Shown here: positions 30,799 through 39,660 of the stretch, piece by piece
Layout of the letters: each line of letters opens with the position of its first letter
Numbering within the stretch: position 1 is the stretch's first letter
Assembly: GCA_001914695.1 (NCBI GenBank)
Contig: MNCZ01000135.1
Location: 1-39,756 of the forward strand
Origin: Gammaproteobacteria bacterium 13_2_20CM_66_19
GTDB lineage: Bacteria; Pseudomonadota; Gammaproteobacteria; Steroidobacterales; Steroidobacteraceae
Direction of reading: 5' to 3'
DNA length: 39,756 nucleotides
Notes under the pieces: model-generated
Seen by the model: the letters and a program-made list of their open reading frames with translations, nothing else
What the model was told of the DNA's origin: nothing
Databases searched by the model: none
Made by a program: the position numbers and the translations under genes

Positions 30799-33351
30799 TC
30801 AGGCCGTGCGAATGGCCGCGCCCTCGGCGCGGTGCAGCAGGTGTCCAAAGGGCGCGTTGCCTTCGGCCTGACGGGCGAGGAGCCCGAGCAGGTCCTCGGC
30901 GGTGCAGGGCTCGCCGAACAGCCGCCCCTGTCCGAAGTGGCAGGCGCTGCCGCGCAGGAACTCGAGCTGCCGCTGCGACTCGACGCCCTCGGCGATCACC
31001 TCCATGCCGAGACTGCGGCCCATCTCGATGATGGTGCGCACGATGGTCGCGTCCCCGGCATCGTCGGTCGCGTCGCGGACGAAGGACTGATCGATCTTGA
31101 GCGTGCCGATCGGGAACTGCTGCAGGGCAGAGAGCGAGGAGTAGCCGGTGCCGAAGTCGTCGATCGAGAGGTGCAGGCCCATCGCGTACAGCTCATCGAG
31201 CAGGCGCACGGTGCGCTGCGGATCGGCCATGAGGGTGGTCTCGGTGATCTCCAGCTCGAAGGCGGTCGGGGACACGTTGTGGCGGCGGAACACGGAGCGG
31301 CAGCGCAGGATGAAGCTCGCCTGGCGCAGCTGCTTCAGCGAGAGGTTGAGCGAGATGCGTCCCGGATCGCCTCCCTTGCTCTGCATCTGGCGGTAATCGA
31401 GGCACACGCGATTCAGCACCCACTCGCCGATGTCGAGGATGAGGTTGGTCTCCTCCGCCAGCGGGATGAAGTGCGAGGGTGGAATGTCGCCGTGTCCGGG
31501 CAGGCGCCAGCGCAGCAGCGCCTCGGCGCCGATGATCTTGCCGTTGCGCAGGTCGACCTTGGGCTGGTAGCGGATCTCGAGCTCGTCGCGCTCGAGCGCG
31601 CGGCGCAGCTTGCTCTTGAGCATCAGCCGCTCGACCGCCGCGGCGTTCATCTCCGGGGAGTAGAAGGCGAAGGTGTTGCCGCCGTTCTGCTTCGAGTAGT
31701 ACATCGCCGCGTCGGCGTTGCGGATGAGATCGATGACGTTCTCGGCATCGCGCGGGCAGAAGGCGATGCCGACGCTCGCGGTGAGGAACACTTCCTGCTG
31801 GTTCAGCTGGAACGGGCGGCAGATCTCGGTCAGGAGCGACTTGGCGAGCTGCGCGATCGGTCCGCGGTTGTCGGCGTCGGCCGAGAGCCCGTCCACGAAG
31901 AGCGCGAACTCGTCCCCGGCGAGCCGTCCGACCACCGTCTCCTTCGGCAGCGAGCGGGTCAGGCGCTCGGCCAGCACCTCCAGCGTGCGGTCGCCCGCGC
32001 CGTGGCCGAAGGTGTCGTTCACCTCCTTGAAGCGGTCCATGTCCAGGTACAGCACCGCCACCACCTGGCCCGAGCGCAGCGCGCGCGCGATGGTCTGCTG
32101 CAGCAGGTGGTGGAACTGCATGCGGTTCGGGATCTTGGTGAGCGCGTCGTAGCGCGCCAGGTAGCGGATGCGCCGCTCGGCGCGCTTGCGGTCGGTGATG
32201 TTGCGCGCCACGAAGATGTTGCCCTGGAACTGCGGGTCGACGCTGTCGATGCGCGAGCCGGTGAAGGACACCGGGATCGTCTGTCCGCTTCTCGTGCGCA
32301 CCACGGTCTCGCGGGTTTCCTGAGCCGCCTGCAGCAGATCGAAGCCGGCGCGCTCGCGCTCCTCGAGCACCGCGAGGATGCTGCGCCCGAGCAGCTCCTC
32401 TTCGGCGTATCCGAGCAGCTTGCAGGCGGCGAGGTTCGCCACCTTGATGACCCCGTCGGGCGAGGTGACGAACACGCCGTCGGTCATGCTGTTGAGGACA
32501 CTGTGGAGGTAGTTCTTGTTGATGGTCGACTGCCGCAGCCGGCCCCGCATGCGCTCGAGGGCCTGCTGCAGCTCCGCGAGCGCATCGTGCGCCCGCACCT
32601 CGACCGGGCGCGTGTAGTCGCCCTGGCCGATGCGCTCGGCACTCTTTATCAGCGAGTCGACCGGCCGCTGCAGCCGCTGGGTCACGTGCCAGGCGAGGGC
32701 GGCGGCGAGGAGCGCGGCGGAGCCGGCGAGCGCAACCATCAGCAGCCACGTGAGGCGCGTGCGCCCGGCGCTCTCCGCCTGCAGCCGTCCGGCGAGACTC
32801 ACCTCGGACACGGGCGCGGCCTGCTCGAGCGACACGGTGACGGTACCGAGCGTCTGCGGGATGCCGTCGATGACGGCGCGGACGGGCGCCGTCACCTCGG
32901 CGCTGAGCGCGCCCGGCGCTGGGGCGGCGCTGCGCTGCCAGGCGAAGAGGCGCCGGCCGGAGCTGCCCGTCACGGAGATCTCCGACAGCGTCGCATCGTC
33001 CAGGAAGGGCTGCAGCCGGCGCGCCACACCGTTGACGTCTGCGGCACGAAGGGCGCCGATGATCGAGTCCGCCGCGTGCGCGGCGATGCTCTGTGCGCGG
33101 GCCTGGAGCTCCGGATCCAGCCGCTCGCGCGTGGTGCGCTCGGCGAGCAAGCTCAGAGTGCGCGTGTCGGCGGCGTGCCGGAGCGCGAGCACGCCGCTCA
33201 CCGCCGCCGCGGCGAGCACCACGACAAGGAAAGCGCCTCCCGCGTATCTGAACTTGAAGTTGGCGGTAGTCACGTGCGTCGCATGCGCCTGGTGCGCGGG
33301 ACGCACTCGTCCCACGGCCGCGTGATCCCCCCTTAGCGTTTGGAGATTCAT
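30799..33351 (-). CDS. Membrane PAS-GGDEF-EAL protein
   Basis: About 850 residues. Two membrane helices (near 36-57 and 201-222) flank a ~140-residue periplasmic sensor; then HAMP, PAS (about 277-389), GGDEF and EAL. The GGDEF site reads 'RLAGDEF', an active-type variant, with 'DMDRFKEVNDTFGH' intact and no obvious RxxD inhibitory site. The EAL domain keeps its metal and catalytic residues: 'GAEALLRW', 'LNLSLKQL', 'ELEITETTL', 'IDDFGTGYSSL', 'LKIDQSF' and 'IAEGVES'. It probably breaks down c-di-GMP and may also make it. Start uncertain: ATG at 33351 chosen; in-frame alternatives lie at 33399 and a GTG nearer the first helix. It lies 120 bases after the HD-domain gene on the same strand. Confidence 0.93.
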   Translation of the reverse strand: MNLQTLRGDHAAVGRVRPAHQAHATHVTTANFKFRYAGGAFLVVVLAAAAVSGVLALRHAADTRTLSLLAERTTRERLDPELQARAQSIAAHAADSIIGALRAADVNGVARRLQPFLDDATLSEISVTGSSGRRLFAWQRSAAPAPGALSAEVTAPVRAVIDGIPQTLGTVTVSLEQAAPVSEVSLAGRLQAESAGRTRLTWLLMVALAGSAALLAAALAWHVTQRLQRPVDSLIKSAERIGQGDYTRPVEVRAHDALAELQQALERMRGRLRQSTINKNYLHSVLNSMTDGVFVTSPDGVIKVANLAACKLLGYAEEELLGRSILAVLEERERAGFDLLQAAQETRETVVRTRSGQTIPVSFTGSRIDSVDPQFQGNIFVARNITDRKRAERRIRYLARYDALTKIPNRMQFHHLLQQTIARALRSGQVVAVLYLDMDRFKEVNDTFGHGAGDRTLEVLAERLTRSLPKETVVGRLAGDEFALFVDGLSADADNRGPIAQLAKSLLTEICRPFQLNQQEVFLTASVGIAFCPRDAENVIDLIRNADAAMYYSKQNGGNTFAFYSPEMNAAAVERLMLKSKLRRALERDELEIRYQPKVDLRNGKIIGAEALLRWRLPGHGDIPPSHFIPLAEETNLILDIGEWVLNRVCLDYRQMQSKGGDPGRISLNLSLKQLRQASFILRCRSVFRRHNVSPTAFELEITETTLMADPQRTVRLLDELYAMGLHLSIDDFGTGYSSLSALQQFPIGTLKIDQSFVRDATDDAGDATIVRTIIEMGRSLGMEVIAEGVESQRQLEFLRGSACHFGQGRLFGEPCTAEDLLGLLARQAEGNAPFGHLLHRAEGAAIRTA

Positions 33352-33421
33352 ATTAACCGCCGCGTGGGATAGGACGCCACCCTCGGATCGGGTCGCCAAG
33401 GGCAGATTCGAGGTTTTTTTA

Positions 33422-33453
33422 AGGCTCAGCGGCCCCGGGCAGGCTCAGCGGCC
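33422..33453. repeat. 13-bp direct repeat after the HD-domain gene
   Basis: AGGCTCAGCGGCC occurs at 33422-33434 and 33441-33453. Its core GGCTCAG occurs a third time at 33468-33474, across the stop codon of the HD-domain gene. GGCCTTAGGCC (33450-33460) is also palindromic. The segment looks like repeated copying of a gene end; function unknown. Confidence 0.45.
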
Positions 33454-33470
33454 TTAGGCCAGGGCCCGGC

Positions 33471-34475
33471 TCAGTTTCCCGACCAGACTCTCTTTATATG
33501 CCCGAGCACGAGGCCGCGCATCGTCGACATGGGGTCGGCCGAGGCGGCGAAGATGGGCGGCCGGCGCCGAAGGAGCTGCCAGCTCTCGCTTCTCAGCACT
33601 TGTCGTAGATATTCGACATTACGGTCGATGGCCTCGAGGTAGGGATTTCGCCCATCGAATAGCAATTCCAAGTAGCGGTAGGCTCCACGGAAGTCCCCAT
33701 CCAGCCGCTTGGTGCGCACTTCGGCCACGAAATCCGGCGTTTGGCGCAGCAGGTCCAGCCCCGAGGCGTATTTGACCCGCCGATTGCCGTTGCTGAAGGG
33801 CAGGGCGACCCCACCCACCACGAACTCGGCATACAGCCGGTCGCGGCACTTCTCGAGATAACAGCGGTCGGCCATCTGCGCGATCATGTCCGCGGTGCCG
33901 AGCATGTGTCCGACCGTGATGTCCCGCGGGTCGGAGACGCGCTCCTCGATGCGCGCGAACGGCTGCTCGTAACCGGTGAAGTGAATGATCTCGGTCGCGA
34001 CAGGCGCCCAGGAGCCGAAGCCGAGCACCGGCAGGTACTCCTCGAGAAAGCGCGCGCCGCGCGAGACGTGGGTGCGGGTGAATTCGGCGCCGTTGCGCGA
34101 GTCGCGATCGTCCGTGCGGCGCAGATACCCGACGTCGTGAAAGAGCCCCGTGATCAGGCCCACCACGGCGCGCGCGCCTCCGAGGCGCCCGGACTCGTTC
34201 TGCTGACGCTCGTAGCCGACCAGCAGCCGCGCGAGCGCGAGCGTGATGTCGAGCGTGTGCTGGCGATCGTGATAGACGGTATCGACGCCGTGATAACCGG
34301 GGACGCGGCCCGCAAACAGCCGCTCGAAGTGCTCGAAGGCGCGCGCGAGCGGCTCCATCGACAGGCCCGGCCAGGTCGGCCGGTAGAGCACCTCGACGGC
34401 GCGGAGTACGGCACGGGGCGAGCTCACCTGCACGCTGTTGGTGACGTCGAAATCGCTGCGCCGGACACTGGTCAT
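33471..34475 (-). CDS. HD-domain phosphohydrolase
   Basis: 334 residues from the ATG at 34475; a GTG at 34490 is the other candidate. The metal site is clear: 'VYHDRQHTLDITLALARLL', 'TGLFHDVGYLRR', a further His in 'FTRTHVSRGARFLEEYL', 'ATEIIHFTGYE' and Asp in 'MLGTADMIAQMADR'. The spacing Y-H-x4-H-x2-D followed by F-H-D resembles cyclic-nucleotide phosphodiesterases more than dNTPases, which is inference. No membrane helix. The long (more than 300-base) upstream region has strong secondary structure. It precedes the GGDEF/EAL gene, so a nucleotide-signalling role fits. Confidence 0.85.
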   Translation of the reverse strand: MTSVRRSDFDVTNSVQVSSPRAVLRAVEVLYRPTWPGLSMEPLARAFEHFERLFAGRVPGYHGVDTVYHDRQHTLDITLALARLLVGYERQQNESGRLGGARAVVGLITGLFHDVGYLRRTDDRDSRNGAEFTRTHVSRGARFLEEYLPVLGFGSWAPVATEIIHFTGYEQPFARIEERVSDPRDITVGHMLGTADMIAQMADRCYLEKCRDRLYAEFVVGGVALPFSNGNRRVKYASGLDLLRQTPDFVAEVRTKRLDGDFRGAYRYLELLFDGRNPYLEAIDRNVEYLRQVLRSESWQLLRRRPPIFAASADPMSTMRGLVLGHIKRVWSGN

Positions 34476-34490
34476 TGTGTTACGGAACAC

Positions 34491-34813
34491 CGCCCCTTAA
34501 GCGGCAACACGCACAGGCCGCAGTCCCCCCGAACCGCCCGACCGGCGCTCAAAGGCCAGTCTAGGCAGGTCGGCCTGTGGCGCACTGAGACACGGCGCAC
34601 AGTTTGGACGGGCCGTCTGCCCTCGTGCAGCGGCGCATCAGCATGGCAGCCCATGCCTAAGGGGGCTTTTGGGGAGTCGGTGTACGGCCTTCAACCCAAC
34701 TCTACAGACGGTCGAAAAGCCGCTACACGGCTGTCATGTCGTCGCACCTGCTGCGGCAGCCGCACGCGGAGCGAGTTGACGTTCCCAGGTGGCGATGCGC
34801 ACGAGGGGCTCTG
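34491..34813. other. Gene-free stretch with several inverted repeats
   Basis: No convincing gene. CACAGGCCG (34512-34520) pairs perfectly with CGGCCTGTG (34571-34579), while CCGACC (34538-34543) can pair with GGTCGG (34568-34573); these two pairings exclude each other. GCATGG/CCATGC (34641-34646, 34651-34656) and AGCCG/CGGCT (34718-34722, 34728-34732) are small hairpins. The part 34655-34745 is less G/C-rich than the surroundings. It is the 5' side of the HD-domain gene and the 3' side of the SH3-protein gene, both on the minus strand. Confidence 0.5.
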
Positions 34814-35431
34814 TCAATAAATCCGCAGTCCGCCGTACTTGCGCCGGATGTGCCGGTCGAGCACGAGCGCGCCGAGCGCAAAGCCGACGATCAGCGCCAC
34901 CAGCGCCGAGCCGAGCGCCCACGGCCACACGCGTCGCCCGCGCTCATCGGGTCCCCTGCCGAAGAGTCCACCGCGGGGCGCCCTCACGGCCTCCTCAGGA
35001 GGCTCGGCAGCGACAGCGGCGTTGGCCGCGGTCCGCGGGGGTTGCGCGCCGGGCGCGGGGCTCGCACGGGTGCGCGCCGCCTCGAGCTGCGCTGCGAGCC
35101 GGCCCAGGTCCTCTTTCAGCCGCGCCACTTCCGCGGTGTGCTCCGCGAGCCGCGCCCGCAGCGGCTCCTCGGCCGTCAGGTAGCTCGCGCGGACCCAGCC
35201 CTCCCGGCCGCTCGCCGTGCGCACGTGGGCCTGGTCGCCTACGCGCTCGATCACCTCCACCTTGTCGCCGCTCTTGAGCGAGCCGATGCGCTCGCCCGTG
35301 GCATCGGGGGCGTTGTTGAGACTGACCACCAGCTGCTCGATGACGTAGAGCTCTTCCGCGCGCGAGCGCTGCGGCGCGAGCGCGCACAGCAGCAGCAGCG
35401 CCGCGGCGAGGGCTGCCGGGCTCCTCCTCAC
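34814..35431 (-). CDS. TIGR04211-type SH3 domain protein
   Basis: 205 residues; GTG start inside the stop of the peptidase gene (GTGA). A signal peptide ('RRSPAALAAALLLLCALAPQ') is followed by a bacterial SH3 domain ('ELYVIEQLVVSLNNAPDATG', 'KVEVIERVGDQAHVRTASG', 'EGWVRASYLTAEEP'), a helical coiled-coil part ('HTAEVARLKEDLGRLAAQLE') and a C-terminal membrane helix (about 171-192) ending 'RRKYGGLRIY', the family's usual tail. Such proteins face the periplasm and may bind the cell wall. The link to oligopeptidase A is by position only. Confidence 0.9.
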   Translation of the reverse strand: MRRSPAALAAALLLLCALAPQRSRAEELYVIEQLVVSLNNAPDATGERIGSLKSGDKVEVIERVGDQAHVRTASGREGWVRASYLTAEEPLRARLAEHTAEVARLKEDLGRLAAQLEAARTRASPAPGAQPPRTAANAAVAAEPPEEAVRAPRGGLFGRGPDERGRRVWPWALGSALVALIVGFALGALVLDRHIRRKYGGLRIY

Positions 35432-37464
35432 GCGCGGATCCCGCCCCGGCCGAGTATGCCGTGTTGCCGGAGCAGCGCCGTCACGTCCGGGCGTCGGCCG
35501 CGAAACTCGATGAACGCCTCGAGCGCGTCGCGGCTGCCGCCGCGGCTCAAGATCGCATCGAGAAATCGCAGCGCGGTCGGCCGGTCGAACACCCCGCGCT
35601 CCTCGAAGGCGGCAAAAGCATCCGCCGCGAGCACCTCCGCCCACTTGTAGCTGTAGTAGCCGGCGGCGTAGCCGCCCGCGAAGATGTGGCCGAAGCTGTT
35701 GGGGAAGCGGTTCCATTCCGGCACCGGCACGACCGCGACCTCGCGCCGCACCTCATCCAGGATCTCGAGCACTCGGGCGCCGCGGCCGGGGGAGTATTCC
35801 GTGTGGATGCGGAAATCGAACAGCGAGAACTCGAGCTGCCGCATCATCGAGAGCCCCGCGTGGAAGCTGCGTGTGGCGATCAGGCGCTCCTGCGTGTTCG
35901 CCGGCAGCGGCACGCCGCTCTCGAAGTGCCCGGAAATGCGCTGCAGAACCTGCGGGTTCCAGGCGTAGTTCTCGAGGAACTGGCTCGGCAGCTCGACCGC
36001 GTCCCACGCCACCCCGTTGATGCCGGCGAGGCTCGGGTAGTCGACGCTCGTGAGCAGGTGATGCAGGCCGTGGCCGAACTCGTGGAAGAGCGTGAGCACG
36101 TCGTCGTGCGTGAGCAGCGCCGGCCGACCCTCCCCGGGCGGCAGGAAATTGCACACGAGGTAGGCGACCGGCCGGGCCGCCCCGCTCGGGAGCCGCTTGC
36201 GGCCGACGCACTCGTCCATCCACGCGCCGCTGCGCTTGTTGGGGCGCGCGTAGGCGTCCAGATAGAAGCTACCGACCACCTCGCCCGAGGCGCCCACGAT
36301 GTCGAAGAAACGCACGTCCGGATGCCACACCGGTGCCCCGTTGCGCTCGCGCACCGCCACGCCGAAGAGCCGCTCGGCGACTTCGAACAGCCCGCCGAGC
36401 ACCCGCGGCAGCGGGAAGTAGGGCCGCAGCTCCTCCTGCGACACGGAGAAGCGCTCGCGCTGCAGCCGCTCGGCGTGGAAGCCGACGTCCCAAGCGGCGA
36501 GCCGGTGGCCGACGAACGACTCGAGCTCGGCGAATTCCTCGAGCGCCGCGGCCCGCGCCGCGGTGGCGAGCTCGCGCAGGAACTCGAGCACCTGGGCGAC
36601 GCTGTGCGCCATGCGGGTCGCAAGCGCGTACTCGGCGTAGTTCGCGAAGTCGAGCAGCCGCGCCGCCTCGTGCCTGCGCTTGAGGATCTCCTCGATCACG
36701 GCCGAGTTGTCCCAGCGGCCGGCGCAGGGTCCCCGGTCCGAGGCGCGCGTCATCCAGGCCTCGTAGAAGTCGCGCCGCAGGCCTTCCGACTCCGCATCCG
36801 TTACCACCGCGACATAGGTCGGCTGGTCGAGATTCAGGATCCAGCCCGCAACGCCCCGCTCGTGTGCGCGGCGCGCGGCGAGCTCGATGAGCATGTCGTT
36901 CAGCCCGCGCAGCTCGGACGGCTCCGTGACGCGCCGGCTCCAGCCGTTGGTGGCGTCCAGCACGTTCTCCTCGAACTTCGACTGCAGCTGGGTGAGCTCG
37001 AGCATCGCGGTCTTGAAGCGCTCCTTACGCTCGGCCGGGAGCCCGACTCCGGCGAGGCGGAAGTCCCGCATCGCATGCTCGATCACCTGGCGCTGCACCG
37101 GGGCGAGCGCCGCGCCTTCCTGATCGGCGATGGTGCGATAGGCGTGGAACAGCGGCTCGCTCTGCGCGAGGTCGGTCTGGTAGGCGGACAAGAGCGGCAG
37201 GCAGGCGTTGTAGCCGCTGCGGAGCGCGTCGGAGTTCTGCACCGCGTTCAGGTGACTCACCGGCGACCAGGTGCGCGCCACGCGATGCTGCAGCTCCTCG
37301 AGCGGCTCGATGAGCGTCGCGAAGGTCGGGAGGGTGAGCGTGGCGAGCTCCTCGATGCGCGCGCGGTTCTCGGTGAGTACCTCGCGCACCGCCGGCTCGA
37401 CGTGCTCGGGGCGGATCTCGAGAAACGGCGGCAGGGGTTGCCCGTCCAGCAGGGGGTTGTGCAT
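35428..37464 (-). CDS. prlC: Oligopeptidase A (M3 metallopeptidase)
   Basis: 678 residues, matching E. coli PrlC (680). Cytoplasmic zinc peptidase that breaks down peptides such as cleaved signal peptides. The zinc site is 'LFHEFGHGLHHLLT' (HExxH). The N-terminus 'MHNPLLDGQPLPPFLEIRPE' aligns with the start of E. coli PrlC, so the ATG at 37464 is preferred to the in-frame ATG at 37509. The C-terminal part 'FGHIFAGGYAAGYYSYKWAE' is typical of the family. The SH3-protein gene overlaps the stop. Confidence 0.95.
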   Translation of the reverse strand: MHNPLLDGQPLPPFLEIRPEHVEPAVREVLTENRARIEELATLTLPTFATLIEPLEELQHRVARTWSPVSHLNAVQNSDALRSGYNACLPLLSAYQTDLAQSEPLFHAYRTIADQEGAALAPVQRQVIEHAMRDFRLAGVGLPAERKERFKTAMLELTQLQSKFEENVLDATNGWSRRVTEPSELRGLNDMLIELAARRAHERGVAGWILNLDQPTYVAVVTDAESEGLRRDFYEAWMTRASDRGPCAGRWDNSAVIEEILKRRHEAARLLDFANYAEYALATRMAHSVAQVLEFLRELATAARAAALEEFAELESFVGHRLAAWDVGFHAERLQRERFSVSQEELRPYFPLPRVLGGLFEVAERLFGVAVRERNGAPVWHPDVRFFDIVGASGEVVGSFYLDAYARPNKRSGAWMDECVGRKRLPSGAARPVAYLVCNFLPPGEGRPALLTHDDVLTLFHEFGHGLHHLLTSVDYPSLAGINGVAWDAVELPSQFLENYAWNPQVLQRISGHFESGVPLPANTQERLIATRSFHAGLSMMRQLEFSLFDFRIHTEYSPGRGARVLEILDEVRREVAVVPVPEWNRFPNSFGHIFAGGYAAGYYSYKWAEVLAADAFAAFEERGVFDRPTALRFLDAILSRGGSRDALEAFIEFRGRRPDVTALLRQHGILGRGGIRA

Positions 37465-37582
37465 GCGCTCTCGCCGCGTGAGGTTCACCGCCGTTGAATG
37501 AGCCGCCATTGTAGCGGCCTCGGGAGCCGCGTCCTCGGATACCATCGGGTGGCGCGTGGCGATCGTGGGCGGCCGAGGGGCT

Positions 37583-38935
37583 ATGAGCGAGAAATTCGAC
37601 CTGGTGGTGATAGGGGGCGGAAGCGGGGGGCTGGCCGCGGCGCAGCGGGCCGCCGAGTGCGGCGCCCGGGCGGCGCTCGTCGAGTCCGGCCGCCTCGGCG
37701 GCACCTGCGTGAACGTCGGCTGCGTGCCGAAGAAAATAAGCTGGTACGCCGCCGAGCTCGGCGGCGCGCTCAACGATGCGCCGGACTACGGCTTCCGGCT
37801 CGAGGTCGCCGGGCACGACTGGGCTACGCTGAAGGAGAGACGCGACGCGTACGTGCTGCGCCTCAACGAGATCTACGCCGCGAACCTCGCGAAGCGCAAG
37901 GTGGAGCTGCTGCGCGGTGCGGGCCGCTTCGTCGATGCGCGCAGCGTCGCCGCGGCCGGGCGGGTGCTCACGGCCGATCACATCGTGATCGCCACCGGCG
38001 GGCATCCCCGCCTGCCGGCGATTCCGGGAGCCGAGCTCGGGATCACCTCGGACGGCTTCTTCGAGCTCGCCTCGAGGCCCGAGCGCGTCGCAGTCGTCGG
38101 CAGCAGCTACATCGCTATCGAGTTGAGCGGCATCTTCTCAGGTCTCGGCGCCGACACCGCGCTGGTGCTGCGCGGCGACACGGCGCTCAAGACCTTCGAC
38201 GACATGTTGGGCGAGGAGGCGCTCGGCATGCTGCGCGATGCGGGAGTGGAGGTCGTGCTGCACGCCTCACCGGCGGCGCTCACCCGTTCCGGGCGCGGCG
38301 AGCTCGAGCTTCAGTCGCGCGACGGACGGCGTCTCGGCCCGTTCGACTGCGTACTGTGGGCGATCGGTCGAGCGGCCTCGGTCGAGGAGCTCTCGCTCGA
38401 GAAGGCCGGGGTCGCGCTCGATGTGTCCGGCTTCGTCGCGACGGACAAGTACCAGGCGTGCAGCGCTCCGGGAATCTACGCCATCGGCGACGTCACCGGG
38501 CGCGCTCAGCTCACGCCGGCCGCGATCGCGGCCGGTCGGCGCCTGTCCGACCGGCTGTTCGGCGGGCAGGGCGGGCGGCACCTGGATTACGAGAACATCC
38601 CGACGGTGGTCTTCGGGCACCCGCCGATCGGCACCGTCGGGCTCTCGGAGAAGACGGCACGCGAGCGCTACGGGCACGCCAACGTCACCGTGTTCAGGTC
38701 GAGCTTCGTGCCGCTCTATCACTCCCTCACCGCCGCGAAGCCGCGCACTCACATGAAGCTCGTCACCGCGGGCTCCGAGCAGCGCATCGTGGGGCTGCAC
38801 GTCGTAGGAATCGGCGCGGACGAGATGCTGCAGGGCTTCGCGGTGGCCGTGCGGATGGGGGCGACCAAGAAGGACTTCGACGACACCGTGGCGATTCACC
38901 CGACGAGCGCCGAGGAATTCGTCACCATGCGCTGA
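37583..38935 (+). CDS. gor: Glutathione-disulfide reductase
   Basis: 450 residues, same length as E. coli Gor. Uses NADPH to reduce glutathione disulfide. FAD motif '[19 protein letters not shown]'; redox disulfide '[13 protein letters not shown]' (C42, C47); NADPH fold '[20 protein letters not shown]' with Arg in '[13 protein letters not shown]' and Lys where E. coli has its second Arg; C-terminal '[11 protein letters not shown]' with the active-site His. The ATG at 37583 gives the family N-terminus; 9 upstream codons are in frame but not conserved. Convergent with the OmpW-like gene, divergent from prlC. Confidence 0.96.
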   Translation: MSEKFDLVVIGGGSGGLAAAQRAAECGARAALVESGRLGGTCVNVGCVPKKISWYAAELGGALNDAPDYGFRLEVAGHDWATLKERRDAYVLRLNEIYAANLAKRKVELLRGAGRFVDARSVAAAGRVLTADHIVIATGGHPRLPAIPGAELGITSDGFFELASRPERVAVVGSSYIAIELSGIFSGLGADTALVLRGDTALKTFDDMLGEEALGMLRDAGVEVVLHASPAALTRSGRGELELQSRDGRRLGPFDCVLWAIGRAASVEELSLEKAGVALDVSGFVATDKYQACSAPGIYAIGDVTGRAQLTPAAIAAGRRLSDRLFGGQGGRHLDYENIPTVVFGHPPIGTVGLSEKTARERYGHANVTVFRSSFVPLYHSLTAAKPRTHMKLVTAGSEQRIVGLHVVGIGADEMLQGFAVAVRMGATKKDFDDTVAIHPTSAEEFVTMR

Positions 38936-38962
38936 GCATGCGAGCGTGCCGGGCGGGTGCCG

Positions 38963-39580
38963 TCAGTGCCAGCGATAAGCCACGCCGAGACTGAAGAGGA
39001 ACGGATCGATTTTGTAGCGACCTGCGCCCGGGTAGTAGGTACCGTTCAGCAGGTTGCGCGGCTCGAGCCCCCCGAGGTAGCGCACGTCCGCGTTCACGAA
39101 CCAGGTCGGGGTGAGCCGCATGTCCGCTCCCGCCTGGACCAGCCAGCCGGTGCTCGAGCTGTCGATCCCGGCGTGGTTGCTCGGAATGGTATTCAGCGAC
39201 GACCACGTGTGGTTCAGCCCCGCGCCGAGATACGGTCCGAAGCCGGCCTGGCGAGCGAACTGGTATTTCACCGTCCAGGTGAGCGGCCACAGTCTTATCG
39301 AATCGCCGTCGGTGAGGCTGAAGTCCGTCCCCGCGCCGAGGGTCAGCTCGGTCGACCAGGGGGGACCGAGAAACCACTCTCCGGAGAGCTCGGGGTAGAG
39401 CTTGCCGGCGAGATTGCTGCCGTAACCGAAGGTGGTGGTGTGGTTGGGCTCGAGGTAGACGGCGCGGAGTTGCGATTGGAAAACGCCATCCTCCGGCCCC
39501 GGGCTATCCGCCGCACGGATGCCGGGCGAGAGGAGCGTTGCAGCGAGCGTCGCTACCAGGATCGAAGAGTTCGAGCGCAT
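38963..39580 (-). CDS. OmpW-like outer-membrane protein
   Basis: 205 residues with a signal peptide ('MRSNSSILVATLAATLLSPG') and then alternating-residue beta strands, as in the 8-stranded OmpW barrel: 'AVYLEPNHTTTFGYG', 'FGPYLGAGLNHTW' and 'DVRYLGGL', the last two being family motifs. The usual C-terminal aromatic (Phe) is replaced: the protein ends 'LGVAYRWH'. GGGAG lies before the ATG. OmpW proteins form narrow hydrophobic channels; the cargo here is unknown. Confidence 0.85.
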   Translation of the reverse strand: MRSNSSILVATLAATLLSPGIRAADSPGPEDGVFQSQLRAVYLEPNHTTTFGYGSNLAGKLYPELSGEWFLGPPWSTELTLGAGTDFSLTDGDSIRLWPLTWTVKYQFARQAGFGPYLGAGLNHTWSSLNTIPSNHAGIDSSSTGWLVQAGADMRLTPTWFVNADVRYLGGLEPRNLLNGTYYPGAGRYKIDPFLFSLGVAYRWH

Positions 39581-39660
39581 CGCCGACTCCCTTCAGCCTT
39601 GCCCCGCCCGGGGAATTCGCGTCGTTCAAGGCGAGAGTGCGCGCGCGCGATCCGGCGAGC

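Noticed and set aside
30832-33336. An 834-codon plus-strand frame opposite the GGDEF/EAL gene
   Set aside because: Fully antisense to a well-conserved gene, with no recognisable domain or membrane pattern.
33413-33421. A run of seven T on the plus strand as a terminator tail
   Set aside because: No plus-strand gene ends nearby; for the minus-strand genes here it reads as A and cannot serve as a T-tract.
34655-34745. A less GC-rich patch as an insertion-sequence remnant
   Set aside because: No terminal repeats, target duplication or transposase-like frame; kept only as part of the gene-free stretch.
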